Positions 9,853-19,099 are shown, numbered from the stretch's first letter. The stretch: DNA of 53,561 nucleotides from Candidatus Gastranaerophilales bacterium HUM_9 (GCA_002103075.1 DABG01000003.1:1-53561), one strand, 5' to 3'. Numbers and translations: made by a program. Notes: generated from the sequence alone by a model not told the origin.

Positions 9853-11445
9853 TTACTTCATGATTTTTGATAAAACACGTTGTTTGACTTCATCAACATA
9901 ACCAATTTTAAATACTAGACTTAAACCAATATATGAAATTGATAGAACTATACAAACTGCAATTATCTTTATAATTTCTAAGAAGAAATCAGGTAAAACT
10001 AAATAGCTTGCGATAGCTTTTGCAGTAACAAAAGACAAACCTAATGATACAACACCTATCAATATCATCTTAGCAAGATTTACAAACAAATCTTTATAAT
10101 CAAGTTTAACTTTTTTATTTATCAACAAACCTAATCCTACTGCATTATAGAGAGTTACAAGCGAGGTTGAAAGGGTAATACCACCGATTTGCCAACCCAA
10201 CAAAGTTATAAATATATAATTAAAAACAACCTTTAAAGCGATTGAAGAACCTGCAATATAGAAAGGAGTTCTTGCATCATCAAAAGCATAATATACACGA
10301 GTGATTGAATCTCTGAATACGTAAGGTAAAATTGAAACAGACAAATATAATAATGCTTCAAACACCATAACTGAACTATTATAATCGAATTCACCACGTT
10401 CAAAAACTAGCCTTACACAATCCATACCGACAGTCATAATGCCGATAATAATAGGGATAGCGACATAGAATAACAAGCCTACACCCTTATTAAAATAAGC
10501 TCTAATTCCGTCCATATCCTTTTGAGCAACAAGTCTTGTAAATAATGGAAACAACGGTACTAAAAACGCAGTTACTAAAATTCCCACTGGGAATTGGAAA
10601 ATTCTATTTGCATAACCCAATGCTGTCCACGCACCGTTTTTCAAAGAAGAAGTAAAGAACATATCTATATAAATATGTAATTGTCCGATTGTAGAACTCA
10701 ATATTGCTGGAAAAACTAATTCTATCAAGGTTTTTAGTTCAGGATTGTGTCTGAAACAGAAGTTTGGTTTAAATCTAAACCCAATCTTTTTAATCTGAGG
10801 GAATTGTAATAAGAACTGTCCAATAGCACCTAAAGTTGTTGCATAAGCTAGTATCATACAATTTTTATCTTCCCTAAACAATGAAACCACACAAACGCCA
10901 AGAATAATAACAAGACTCATCACAATAGGTGAAAAATTAGGAAGCATGAATTTTTTATAAGTAATCAATAATCCATAATAAATACCGACAATACCACCTA
11001 CAATAAAGACTGGAGTCATTATTCTCAAATGAGTAACTGCGAGTGCAATCATGCCAGAAGTTCCACCATTTATGATTATTTCCATAACTTGTGGAGCAAA
11101 GATATAAAACAAAACACCTAAAGCTGTGAAAAATAAAACACTTGCCATTAAAAACGTGTTATACAATTTGTTCACAAATTCTGAAGGCTTTTCATCAAGG
11201 TTTGGAATAAGTTTTGAAAAAACTGCAACCGTTGCACTATGCAAAGGACCACCTACACCACCTAACAATAATATTGCAAAAGATGGTATTTGATAAGCGT
11301 AAAAGTAAGCATCTGATTGCCAAGTTGTACCATAATATTTTGCAGTAACAACATCTCGAATAAACCCTATGAGTTTACTTAAGATTGTGACTAACGCTAT
11401 CATCCACGCAGCTTTTAGTATACTTGAACCTTCTGTCTTTTCCAT
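9853..11445 (-). CDS. murJ: Lipid II flippase MurJ
   Basis: Inner-membrane flippase that moves lipid II to the outer face for peptidoglycan synthesis (MOP superfamily, MviN/MurJ family). The 530 residues are almost entirely hydrophobic and fit the usual 14 membrane spans. The family-typical N-terminus is visible: TILSKLIGFIRDVVTAKYYG (residues 17-36), followed by SDAYFYAYQIP. Positively charged central-cavity positions near the start (the RD of GFIRD) are kept. The ATG at 11445 has no Shine-Dalgarno. Instead an extended -10 box (TGATATAAT) ends six bases before it, so the mRNA may begin at the start codon. It is divergent from the Lrp-family gene. Confidence 0.93.
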   Translation of the reverse strand: MEKTEGSSILKAAWMIALVTILSKLIGFIRDVVTAKYYGTTWQSDAYFYAYQIPSFAILLLGGVGGPLHSATVAVFSKLIPNLDEKPSEFVNKLYNTFLMASVLFFTALGVLFYIFAPQVMEIIINGGTSGMIALAVTHLRIMTPVFIVGGIVGIYYGLLITYKKFMLPNFSPIVMSLVIILGVCVVSLFREDKNCMILAYATTLGAIGQFLLQFPQIKKIGFRFKPNFCFRHNPELKTLIELVFPAILSSTIGQLHIYIDMFFTSSLKNGAWTALGYANRIFQFPVGILVTAFLVPLFPLFTRLVAQKDMDGIRAYFNKGVGLLFYVAIPIIIGIMTVGMDCVRLVFERGEFDYNSSVMVFEALLYLSVSILPYVFRDSITRVYYAFDDARTPFYIAGSSIALKVVFNYIFITLLGWQIGGITLSTSLVTLYNAVGLGLLINKKVKLDYKDLFVNLAKMILIGVVSLGLSFVTAKAIASYLVLPDFFLEIIKIIAVCIVLSISYIGLSLVFKIGYVDEVKQRVLSKIMK

Positions 11446-11451
11446 AGGTCT

Positions 11452-11460
11452 ATTATATCA
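11452..11460 (-). promoter_or_regulatory. Extended -10 of murJ, leaderless geometry
   Basis: The minus strand reads TGATATAAT and then AGACCT and ATG. With the usual distance of about seven bases from the -10 to the start site, transcription begins at or next to the A of the murJ ATG. No ribosome binding site would fit. Confidence 0.5.
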
Positions 11461-11485
11461 CGATTAAACAATTTGATTATTTTTT

Positions 11486-11494
11486 TGATATAAT
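11486..11494 (+). promoter_or_regulatory. Extended -10 promoter of the Lrp/AsnC gene
   Basis: TGATATAAT lies 24 bases before the ATG at 11519. Transcription would start near 11501, leaving a short leader with a GGAG ribosome site at 11507-11510. I see no good -35, as expected for an extended -10 promoter. Confidence 0.45.
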
Positions 11495-11518
11495 TGATTA
11501 AAAAATGGAGATATAAAA

Positions 11519-12001
11519 ATGAAAGATGAACTACTTTCTATCCTAGAAAAAAATAGCAGAATAGACTTTAATGAACTTGCTGTGTTATTAGGTACACCAG
11601 AGGAAGAAGTACTTAAAACAATAGAAGAACTTGAAAAAGAAGGAATAATCTCAGGTTATCATACTCTTATAAATTGGGAAAAAACAAATATTGAAAAAGT
11701 AACTGCATTGATTGAGGTTAAGGTTACACTTCAACGAGGCAAAGGGTTTGATAATATAGCAGAAAGAATTTATAACTATCCTGAGGTTAAAGCAGTTTAT
11801 CTAATCTCAGGTGGGTATGATTTACTAGTTATCTTAGAAGAAAAAACACTTAAAGAAATCGCAAGTTTTGTATCAAGCAAACTTTCAAACCTAGATGGAG
11901 TACTTAGTACAGCCACACACTTTGTACTTAAAAAATACAAAGATCACGGAACTATTTTGAACAAAAAATCAACTGATGAAAGAGAGATTATAACACCATG
12001 A
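11519..12001 (+). CDS. Lrp/AsnC family transcriptional regulator
   Basis: DNA-binding regulator of the leucine-responsive/AsnC family, 160 residues as usual. Residues 1-60 form the helix-turn-helix: LLSILEKNSRIDFNELAVLLG, then EEEVLKTIEELEKEGIISGY. Residues 65-145 form the RAM (regulation of amino acid metabolism) ligand domain, with VTALIEVKVT, YPEVKAVYLISGGYDLLVIL and LDGVLSTATHFVLKKYK. A GGAG site lies eight bases before the ATG. The stop codon overlaps the next start (ATGA), so it is translationally coupled to the aminotransferase. I infer it senses an amino acid and controls that enzyme; the ligand cannot be read from sequence. Confidence 0.9.
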   Translation: MKDELLSILEKNSRIDFNELAVLLGTPEEEVLKTIEELEKEGIISGYHTLINWEKTNIEKVTALIEVKVTLQRGKGFDNIAERIYNYPEVKAVYLISGGYDLLVILEEKTLKEIASFVSSKLSNLDGVLSTATHFVLKKYKDHGTILNKKSTDEREIITP

Positions 12002-13164
12002 GGAACTTTCTTTCTGACAAAGTAATAAATATTAAACCGTCAGGTATTCGCAAATTTTTCGATATAGTAACAGAAATGAAAGATGCTATATCATTGGGTG
12101 TTGGAGAGCCTGACTTTGATACACCTTGGCATATTAGAGATGAAGGGATTTATTCGCTTGAACGTGGAAAAACTTTTTATACCTCTAATTCTGGTTTAAA
12201 AGATTTAAGAGATGAAATTTCTAACTATATTTCAAGAACTCAAGGTGTAAAATACGACTCAAATTCTGAAGTTATTGTCACTGTAGGTGGCTCTGAAGCA
12301 ATCGATATTGGATTAAGAGCCGTTATAAATGATGGTGACGAGGTCATAATTCCTCAACCGTCTTATGTTTCTTATGAACCTTGTGCAATTTTAGCAGGTG
12401 CAAAACCTGTAGTAATTGACCTTAAAGCAGAAAACGAATTTAGATTAACTCCAGAAGAATTGGAAAACGCAATCACATCAAAGACAAAGGTTTTAATACT
12501 ACCTTATCCTAACAATCCTACGGGTGCGATTATGGAAGAAAATGACCTTAAAAAGATTGCTCAAATAATTATCAAAAACGATATTCTAGTTATGTCTGAT
12601 GAGATTTATTCAGCATTAACATACAAAGAAAAACACGTTTCAATCACTGCGATTGAGGGAATGAAAGAACGCACAATTTTAATTAACGGATTTTCAAAAG
12701 CATACGCTATGACAGGTTGGAGATTAGGTTATGCTTGTGGACCAAAAGAAATTATCAAACAGATGACAAAAATTCACCAGTTTGCAATAATGTGTGCACC
12801 TACAACGAGTCAATATGCAGCAGTTGAAGCACTAAAAAATGGCGATAAAGATGTTGAAGAAATGAGAGTTTCTTATAACCAACGCAGAAGATTTTTGATG
12901 GATTCTATTAAAAAAATGGGATTAGAATGCTTTGAACCATTTGGAGCATTTTACATATTTCCTTGCATAAAAGAGTTTGGAATGACAAGTGAAGAATTTG
13001 CGACAAGATTTTTACAAGAAGAAAAAGTTGCAGTTGTTCCAGGAACTGCGTTTGGTGACTGTGGCGAAGGGTTTATCAGAATATCTTACGCATACTCGCT
13101 TGAAACACTAAAGATTGCCTTTGAACGACTTGAGAAATTTGTTACAAGATTGAGAAATGAATAA
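11998..13164 (+). CDS. PLP-dependent aminotransferase, class I/II
   Basis: Fold-type I aminotransferase of the aspartate/aromatic group, 388 residues. Visible landmarks are SLGVGEPDFDTPWHI near residue 31, YPNNPTGAIM near 170, SDEIYSAL near 200 and the PLP-lysine motif NGFSKAYAMTGWRLGY near 230. The conserved arginine that binds the substrate carboxylate is in GFIRISYAYS near the end. The start overlaps the upstream regulator by four bases, so the two form one operon. Close relatives are annotated as aspartate, aromatic or alanine aminotransferases, and I cannot assign the substrate. With pheA and tyrA elsewhere in the window it could supply the last transamination of Phe/Tyr synthesis, but this is only an inference. 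Confidence 0.88.
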   Translation: MRNFLSDKVINIKPSGIRKFFDIVTEMKDAISLGVGEPDFDTPWHIRDEGIYSLERGKTFYTSNSGLKDLRDEISNYISRTQGVKYDSNSEVIVTVGGSEAIDIGLRAVINDGDEVIIPQPSYVSYEPCAILAGAKPVVIDLKAENEFRLTPEELENAITSKTKVLILPYPNNPTGAIMEENDLKKIAQIIIKNDILVMSDEIYSALTYKEKHVSITAIEGMKERTILINGFSKAYAMTGWRLGYACGPKEIIKQMTKIHQFAIMCAPTTSQYAAVEALKNGDKDVEEMRVSYNQRRRFLMDSIKKMGLECFEPFGAFYIFPCIKEFGMTSEEFATRFLQEEKVAVVPGTAFGDCGEGFIRISYAYSLETLKIAFERLEKFVTRLRNE

Positions 13165-13186
13165 CACAACCGACATTTAATCTATC

Positions 13187-13315
13187 TTATACCATTGGAC
13201 CACCGTATTTTTCATACAACGTCATTACATTTTCTTGTAAAAGCATTTTATCTTTCAATAAACTTTTTAAAATGTTTTTAATTTTTATTACACATTTACA
13301 AATACGCAAATTAAT
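13187..13315 (-). pseudogene. Possible C-terminal coding remnant
   Basis: Between the aminotransferase and the RNA candidate the minus strand has about 42 open codons ending in TAA at 13187. The text looks protein-like (KSLLKDKMLLQENVMTLYEK, then YGGPMV). There is no ribosome site and an in-frame stop lies just upstream. It may be a decayed gene end or chance. I do not recognise it. Confidence 0.2.
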
Positions 13316-13359
13316 TTAACACATTAGACAAAAAGAGGTAATTATATTAAAATAACTTT

Positions 13360-13677
13360 GCAGGGTAAAAGATGCCTTTCGAAACAGAAATCACCAACAA
13401 GTAAATTACTTAGAACTCGGGTTGGTTTCCCGACTAGAAAACGGATTGCGAGCAGAGGGCGGAATATTTTGAATTAAACAGAATTGATTTAATTCAAAAT
13501 ATGCAGACCCGTTTAACGCGAGCAACCAAGCAAAGGTCACTATGAATGATATCAATTTAGCATTATTTTTAATCTTTTTGATTTTATTTATATCAAAAAG
13601 TGGCACCTACAATAAAAAGTAAGCACCACTTAGAACTCTACAAGGTATCTGGCTAGTCTGACAAACTGCCACCCTGC
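13360..13677 (-). ncRNA. Unidentified structured RNA, about 318 nt
   Basis: The gap between two convergent genes holds no credible protein gene but dense base-pairing on the minus strand. The ends pair perfectly (GCAGGGU at 13677 with ACCCUGC at 13366-13360). Inside are a hairpin GGCAGUUU...AGACUAGCC, a second long-range helix (AGAUACCUU with AAGGCAUCU, one mismatch) and an eight-pair stem AGUGGUGC/GUGCCACU (13630-13599). Further stems are CUUUUUGAU/AUCAAAAAG (13600-13574), a 15-pair stem (13502-13464) and CGGG/CCCG (13429-13415). The 11-mer GAGTTCTAAGT occurs twice. A near-consensus promoter starts transcription at the first base of the closing helix. I looked for the conserved cores of RNase P RNA, tmRNA, SRP RNA and 6S RNA and could not place any of them. 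The 3' end is not a classical terminator. Confidence 0.6.
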
Positions 13678-13684
13678 TATACTT

Positions 13685-13713
13685 ATTATTTACTATATAC
13701 CCAAATTTGTCAA
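13685..13713 (-). promoter_or_regulatory. Strong sigma70 promoter of the RNA gene
   Basis: The minus strand reads TTGACA (13713-13708), 17 bases, then AATAAT (13690-13685). The -35 is perfect and the -10 matches five of six. The seventh base after the -10 leads directly into the G of the closing helix at 13677. It lies downstream of the rel stop codon, so it serves the RNA and not a protein gene. Confidence 0.7.
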
Positions 13714-13731
13714 GAGTATAACACAACACCA

Positions 13732-15948
13732 CTATCTTGGATTTTGCGAAGTCTTACTCTTTCTTGCGTACTTTGTATTCTTCTTTGCAAACTGTTTTGG
13801 TGCTTGATTAAATGCAGTCTGTACACGTTTAACACTGTATACTTCTGGCATTGCCTGTAAACTGTTCATAACAGCTTTTAATGTAGTAATATTATCTAGC
13901 TCTATACCTAATTCGATTATTCCAAGTTTGTTATTTCTTGACTTAACATTAGCAAACACAATGTTCGTATTGTTATCAGAAACAGCAGTAATAATATCTT
14001 TTAAAAGACCTTGTTTTTCAGCTGTTTCAATTCTTATACTTGTTGTATATTTTCTATCAGTAGAAACCTCTGACCACTTGATATCCAACAAACGTTCTGG
14101 TTCAATATCGTTCAAAGTCTTACAATCTAATCTATGAATAGTAACCCCTTTTGAACGTGTAACAACCCCAACAATTGGCTCTCCAGGGATTGGCGAACAA
14201 CAACGTGCAAATGAATACAACATTCCCTCTAAGCCAACAATATCTTTTTTCTTTGAATACTTATGTTCGTGTTTTAGTTTTGGCTCTTGTGATTTTTCCT
14301 GTGGTTTTAGTTTATTAACAATCTTGTTAATAGTCGTTTCACCATATCCAAGTGCCGCAAACAAATCATCAACAGAAACATAGTTCATTAATTTTGCAAC
14401 ACGTTCCATTTCGCCGTTTTTCATATATTCATCAAAAACAGCCTTAGTAAGCTCGTGTTCAATAGTTGATTTACCAAGCTCAATATGATCTTCTCTTTTA
14501 TTCTTCTTAAACCATTGACGAATTTTTGAAGAGGCTTGTTTTGTAACAACAAAGTTCAACCAACCCAACTTAGGTGCTGAAACTTTTGAAGTCAAAATTT
14601 CAACAATATCACCATTTTTCAATTTAGAATCAAGTTGTGCAATTCTACCATTAATTAACGCACCAACAGTTTTATGTCCAACGTCAGAGTGAATTCTATA
14701 TGCAAAATCCAACGGTGTAGCATCTTTTGGCAAGTCCAAAACGTCACCATTTGGAGTAAACGCAAATACTTGGTCTGAAAACAAATCCAACTTAACTGAA
14801 TTTACATAATCTTCTGCATCAGAACTATCATTATTGTATTCAACCAATTTTCTCATCCAAGAGAATTGAACATCACTAGCAGAATCAGCTTTTTGCGAAC
14901 CTTTCTCTTTATATCTCCAATGTGCAGCAACCCCGTATTCAGCGATTTCGTGCATTTGCCATGTTCTAATCTGAACCTCTAACGGTTTCTTATTTGGACC
15001 AATTACAGATGTATGTAAAGACTGATACATATTACCTTTTGGCATCGCAATATAGTCCTTAAATCGTCCAGGAATTGGTTTAAATTGTGAATGAATTAGA
15101 CCTAAAACCTCATAACATTCTTTTTCTGTATCAACAATTACACGAACCGCAGTGATGTCGTATAAATCGTGAAATGCAACATTCTGCCTACGCATCTTGT
15201 TATAAATACTATAATAATGTTTTGCACGACCAGTAATCTGTGCATTGATACCATTTTTCTTTACATCTTTTGAAATATGTTCAATCAAAAGTTGAACTGT
15301 AGACTCCCTTTCAGCCTTTTTCTGAGAAACAAGTTTTGCAATCTCATAATACTTATCAGGGTGAAGATATTTCAAAGACAAATCTTCTAATTCCGCCTTA
15401 ATCTTACCTACCCCTAAACGATTAGCAAGCGGTGCAAAGATATCAAGAGTTTCTTGAGCAATTCTTTGTTGTTTTGCCGGTGCCATATAATTAAGGGTAC
15501 GCATATTATGTAGACGGTCAGCCAATTTCAAGAAAATTACTCTAGCATCGTTTGCCATCGCAATAAACAATCGTCTAAAGTTTTCTGCCTGACGCTCTTC
15601 TTTTGATTTGAATTTCAATTTACCTAGTTTTGTAACCGCTTGAACCAAACCCAAAACATCATCACCAAACAACTCTCTAATTTCTTCTGGAGTTGTATCA
15701 GTATCCTCTAATATATCGTGCAAGAACCCTGCAATAAGAGTATGAGTATCTGCTCTTAAATCAATCAATATCTTCACAACTTCAACAGGGTGGATAATAT
15801 ATGGTTCTTCTGAAACTCTATACTGGTTTTGATGAAGTCTTTGTGCAAACAAAAACGCTTTTTCTATTAAAGCTAAATCTTCTTCTGAACGATGTTGTTC
15901 TATTAATTTTTCTCTTATATCATCATATAAACTTAATTGACTTTCCAT
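13732..15948 (-). CDS. rel: Bifunctional (p)ppGpp synthetase/hydrolase (Rel/SpoT family)
   Basis: Makes and degrades the stringent-response alarmone. I place the start at the ATG at 15948 (MESQLSLYDD), giving 738 residues; the longer frame to 16044 adds 32 atypical residues. Domain order is complete. It begins with an HD hydrolase (HQNQYRVSEEPYIIHPVEV, AGFLHDILEDTDT, LADRLHNMRTL), followed by a synthetase (HYYSIYNKM, YDITAVRVIV, GRFKDYIAMPKGNMYQSLHT). Then come TGS (VFAFTPNGDVLDLPKDATPL), a zinc-finger region (ARCCSPIPGEPIVG) and a C-terminal ACT. The RFKD motif is the form found in bifunctional enzymes, and the HD residues are intact, so both activities are expected. No Shine-Dalgarno precedes the start; TATTAT lies five bases before it and TGATATAAT fourteen bases before it. 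Confidence 0.94.
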   Translation of the reverse strand: MESQLSLYDDIREKLIEQHRSEEDLALIEKAFLFAQRLHQNQYRVSEEPYIIHPVEVVKILIDLRADTHTLIAGFLHDILEDTDTTPEEIRELFGDDVLGLVQAVTKLGKLKFKSKEERQAENFRRLFIAMANDARVIFLKLADRLHNMRTLNYMAPAKQQRIAQETLDIFAPLANRLGVGKIKAELEDLSLKYLHPDKYYEIAKLVSQKKAERESTVQLLIEHISKDVKKNGINAQITGRAKHYYSIYNKMRRQNVAFHDLYDITAVRVIVDTEKECYEVLGLIHSQFKPIPGRFKDYIAMPKGNMYQSLHTSVIGPNKKPLEVQIRTWQMHEIAEYGVAAHWRYKEKGSQKADSASDVQFSWMRKLVEYNNDSSDAEDYVNSVKLDLFSDQVFAFTPNGDVLDLPKDATPLDFAYRIHSDVGHKTVGALINGRIAQLDSKLKNGDIVEILTSKVSAPKLGWLNFVVTKQASSKIRQWFKKNKREDHIELGKSTIEHELTKAVFDEYMKNGEMERVAKLMNYVSVDDLFAALGYGETTINKIVNKLKPQEKSQEPKLKHEHKYSKKKDIVGLEGMLYSFARCCSPIPGEPIVGVVTRSKGVTIHRLDCKTLNDIEPERLLDIKWSEVSTDRKYTTSIRIETAEKQGLLKDIITAVSDNNTNIVFANVKSRNNKLGIIELGIELDNITTLKAVMNSLQAMPEVYSVKRVQTAFNQAPKQFAKKNTKYARKSKTSQNPR

Positions 15949-16031
15949 AATATATATAATAACGATTATATCAACTTTTTTCAAGTATTTATTTTCATGC
16001 AAAAAAATATTTTCAGATGCATTATAACAAT

Positions 16032-16976
16032 ATGCTAGTATCAAGTATAGGGTTCAACCCAACACCTATTCAGCCAACAACAAAATATAACAAGGTTTCA
16101 ACACATCAGAACTCATTCCAATCAAAGATTGGAGAGTTTCCGAGTTACTATTGTCCCAACATCACTTTTGGACATTCTATTTCTGAGTCCATAAATTTTG
16201 AAAATGATTTTTATAATACATCAAACGATATCATTAACAATCATCTTGATAAAATGGAATTGACAAAAGATTTAACCAAATCCCAACAACAAAGTTTTAA
16301 GAAAAACTTATTTTCAACAGACAAACCAACTCTATTAAATTTCTTTATGGATACAAAACCTAGCGTTCTTTTAGCAGGTGAGTTTCCTTATTTTAAAAAC
16401 AACGACAAATATAGCTTTGTAAGAAGAACTCTTAAAACTCCAACTAGAACATCTATTGTGGAAAGTCCAAACATTTTTATACTCAACAAAGAACTAACAA
16501 AACAAACCATTGATGAAAATAAAGAACTCTATACAAAACGTATGGATTTAGAGCCTGATACACCAACTGATGAAATCTACGAAAATTTAATTGGAGAAAA
16601 TAGCCCACTAAAACAACAACATGGATACGATGATATAATTGGTATCACACTAGGGTTTTCACCAATCAACTCAATATTATTTCAACTTGAACAAAACCTA
16701 CCCCAAAAAGGTTCAACTAGAAGAAGTCCTATCCTTCACGCAAATTTAATTGATAAAGAATTCAATAGCGAAAATTCGCCATACAAAGATTTTAGCGACG
16801 AATTCAAATCTGATGTTCAATCTTCAATCGACTTCATCAAGAAAAACAGTTTTAGAAAAGAAGATTTACAACCAATCGGCTATTCATATATCCAACTAGC
16901 ACCTGATGAAAAGTTTACCCAAAAACTCATCAATGATGCTCAAACAAATCTAAAAAAAGCAAAAGATATTATATAA
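16032..16976 (+). CDS. Lineage-specific protein of unknown function (314 aa)
   Basis: I do not recognise a domain. The hydrophilic product has the N-terminal style I associate with Gastranaerophilales orphan proteins (MLVSSIGFNPTPIQPTTKYN, then PNITFGHS). The middle (about residues 85-230) looks globular: TDKPTLLNFFMDTKPSVLLA, FVRRTLKTPTR and DIIGITLGFSPINSILFQLE. There is no signal peptide or membrane span. Two in-frame ATGs (16017 and 16032) are possible. Neither has a ribosome site, and I prefer 16032 because it gives the family-like N-terminus. It is divergent from rel and ends at a strong bidirectional terminator shared with dnaK. Confidence 0.7.
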   Translation: MLVSSIGFNPTPIQPTTKYNKVSTHQNSFQSKIGEFPSYYCPNITFGHSISESINFENDFYNTSNDIINNHLDKMELTKDLTKSQQQSFKKNLFSTDKPTLLNFFMDTKPSVLLAGEFPYFKNNDKYSFVRRTLKTPTRTSIVESPNIFILNKELTKQTIDENKELYTKRMDLEPDTPTDEIYENLIGENSPLKQQHGYDDIIGITLGFSPINSILFQLEQNLPQKGSTRRSPILHANLIDKEFNSENSPYKDFSDEFKSDVQSSIDFIKKNSFRKEDLQPIGYSYIQLAPDEKFTQKLINDAQTNLKKAKDII

Positions 16977-16980
16977 AAAT

Positions 16981-17010
16981 AAGGGGCGAGCAATGAATTG
17001 CTCGCCCCTT
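16981..17010. terminator. Bidirectional terminator between the 314-aa gene and dnaK
   Basis: A 14-pair perfect hairpin (AAGGGGCGAGCAAT, loop GA, complement) stands in a 59-base convergent gap. It is A-rich on one side and T-rich on the other, so it can stop transcription from both directions. Confidence 0.9.
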
Positions 17011-17035
17011 ATTATCTATGAATAATTTGGAACTA

Positions 17036-18874
17036 TTATTCTTTTACATATTCTGCATCAATTACATCGTCATCTGAGTTTGATGATGAGTCATTGTTGT
17101 TTGAAGAATTTTCAGTAGTTGCTGAATCACCTTCTTTTGATGATGCTTCATAAGCTTTTTGAGAAATACTGAACATTGTTTGTTGCAATTCTTCAGAAAG
17201 TTTCTTCAATTCATCAACAGGTTTTTCTTCATCTAATGCTTTCTTCAATGTTTCTTTTTGTTCGTTTAATTTCTTAGTATCGTCTTCTGAAATTTTACCT
17301 TCAAAATCTTTTACTAATCTTTCAGCAGATACGATTAAAGAATTAGCATTATTTTTGATTTCTGCACCTTCTTTTTTCTTCTTATCTTCAGCTGCATTAG
17401 CTTCTGCTTCTTTAACCATCTTATCAATATCATCTTCTGTTAAGTTAGAAGAGTTTGTAATAGTGATTTTTTGTTCTTTGTTTGTAGCTTTATCTTTAGC
17501 AGAAACGTTAACAATACCGTTAGCATCGATATCAAATGTAACTTCGATTTGAGGAACACCACGCATAGCAGGTGCAATACCTTCCAATCTAAACATACCT
17601 AAAGATTTGTTATCTCTAGACATTGGTCTTTCACCTTGAAGAACGTTGATATCAACAGCTGTTTGGTTGTTTTCAGCAGTTGAGAACACTTGAGATTTAG
17701 AAACAGGGATTGTAGTGTTTCTAGGAACAAGTGCTGTCATAACACCACCCATTGTTTCGATACCCAATGTCAATGGAGTTACATCAAGAAGAACGATGTC
17801 CTTAACTTCACCAGCCAATACACCAGCTTGAACAGCTGCACCAACAGCAACTACTTCATCAGGGTTAACTGATTGGTTAGGTTCTTTACCTGTATATTCT
17901 TTAACCAATTGTTGAACAGCAGGGATACGAGTTGAACCACCAACTAATACAACTTCATTGATTTCGTTCTTGCTTAAACCTGCATCAGACAATGCTTGTT
18001 CAACAGGTTTTTTACATCTTTCTAACAAATCGTAAGAAAGTTCTTCAAATTTAGCTCTTGTTAAGTTCAAGTCTAAGTGTTTTGGACCATTAGCATCAGC
18101 TGTGATGAATGGTAAGTTGATATTTGTTTCAACAACTGAAGACAATTCACATTTAGCTTTTTCAGCAGCTTCTTTAATACGTTGCATAGCTTGTTTATCG
18201 TTAGATAAGTCCATGCCTTCTTGTTTTTTGAATTCTTCACAAATCCAGTCCATGATTTTCTTATCAAAGTCATCACCACCTAGTCTTGTATCACCAGATG
18301 TTGAAAGAACTTCGTGAACACCGTCACCGATTTCAAGGATAGATACATCGAATGTACCACCACCAAGGTCGAATACTAGAACTTTTTCTGAATTATCTTT
18401 TTCAAGACCATAAGCCAAAGCTGCAGCTGTTGGTTCGTTCACGATACGAAGAACATCAAGACCTGCGATTTTACCAGCGTCTTTTGTAGCTTGTCTTTGA
18501 GCATCGTTAAAGTAAGCAGGAACTGTGATAACAGCAGATGTAACTTTTTCTCCCAAGTATGAACTTGCATCATCAGCCAATTTTCTTAAAATCATAGCTG
18601 AAATTTCTTGTGGAGTGTAATCTTTTCCATCGATTGTTGTTTTGTAGTCATCACCCATGTGTCTTTTGATAGATGCTACAGTTTTGTCTGGGTTAAGGAT
18701 TGCTTGTCTTTTTGCTAGTTGACCAACAAGTCTTTCACCTGTTTTTGAGAAACCAACTATTGATGGAGTTGTTCTCATACCTTCTGCGTTAGCAATAACG
18801 GTTGGTTTACCACCTTCCATAACTGCAACAACTGAGTTTGTTGTACCTAAGTCAATACCAATTGTCTTTGCCAT
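17036..18874 (-). CDS. dnaK: Chaperone protein DnaK (Hsp70)
   Basis: ATP-dependent folding chaperone in the cytoplasm. The 612 residues include the full nucleotide-binding domain (GIDLGTTNSVVAVMEGG at 6, VPAYFNDAQRQATKDAG at about 140, FDLGGGTFDVSILEIG at about 193, VVLVGGSTRIPAVQQLVKE near 330). The substrate-binding domain (DVTPLTLGIETMGG, then NTTIPVSKSQVFSTA) and helical lid follow. The tail is rich in Ser, Asn and Asp and ends DAEYVKE, close to the EEVK-type tail that contacts partners. AAAGGAG precedes the ATG. No grpE or dnaJ lies next to it, and I see no CIRCE inverted repeat upstream, so heat control here is not of the HrcA type, or is not visible. Confidence 0.96.
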   Translation of the reverse strand: MAKTIGIDLGTTNSVVAVMEGGKPTVIANAEGMRTTPSIVGFSKTGERLVGQLAKRQAILNPDKTVASIKRHMGDDYKTTIDGKDYTPQEISAMILRKLADDASSYLGEKVTSAVITVPAYFNDAQRQATKDAGKIAGLDVLRIVNEPTAAALAYGLEKDNSEKVLVFDLGGGTFDVSILEIGDGVHEVLSTSGDTRLGGDDFDKKIMDWICEEFKKQEGMDLSNDKQAMQRIKEAAEKAKCELSSVVETNINLPFITADANGPKHLDLNLTRAKFEELSYDLLERCKKPVEQALSDAGLSKNEINEVVLVGGSTRIPAVQQLVKEYTGKEPNQSVNPDEVVAVGAAVQAGVLAGEVKDIVLLDVTPLTLGIETMGGVMTALVPRNTTIPVSKSQVFSTAENNQTAVDINVLQGERPMSRDNKSLGMFRLEGIAPAMRGVPQIEVTFDIDANGIVNVSAKDKATNKEQKITITNSSNLTEDDIDKMVKEAEANAAEDKKKKEGAEIKNNANSLIVSAERLVKDFEGKISEDDTKKLNEQKETLKKALDEEKPVDELKKLSEELQQTMFSISQKAYEASSKEGDSATTENSSNNNDSSSNSDDDVIDAEYVKE

Positions 18875-19099
18875 AATTAATTCTCCTTTTATGATTTTAT
18901 TATTATTTTCTATCTACATTATCATTAAAGCATCATTTTTGATAAAACCTTAAAAAATAAACAAAAAATTAACAATTGGAATAAAATTATTTTTTTAACT
19001 AAATAATCACAAAATTAGTTGACACCATTCAATACATTAACAACAACATTTTTAATTGTTTCCATTTTAATAACTCTTTTAGTATTGAAATATTAAAAA

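Noticed and set aside
13406..13606. 66-codon minus-strand open frame inside the RNA candidate
   Set aside because: No ribosome site, and its bases are fully explained by the stems of the RNA; the residues show no protein-like pattern.
15948..16044. 32-residue N-terminal extension of Rel
   Set aside because: The extension is hydrophobic and unlike Rel N-termini, overlaps the divergent gene, and the usual start context fits ATG 15948.
18875..19020. CIRCE or other heat-shock operator upstream of dnaK
   Set aside because: No TTAGCACTC-N9-GAGTGCTAA or similar inverted repeat is present.
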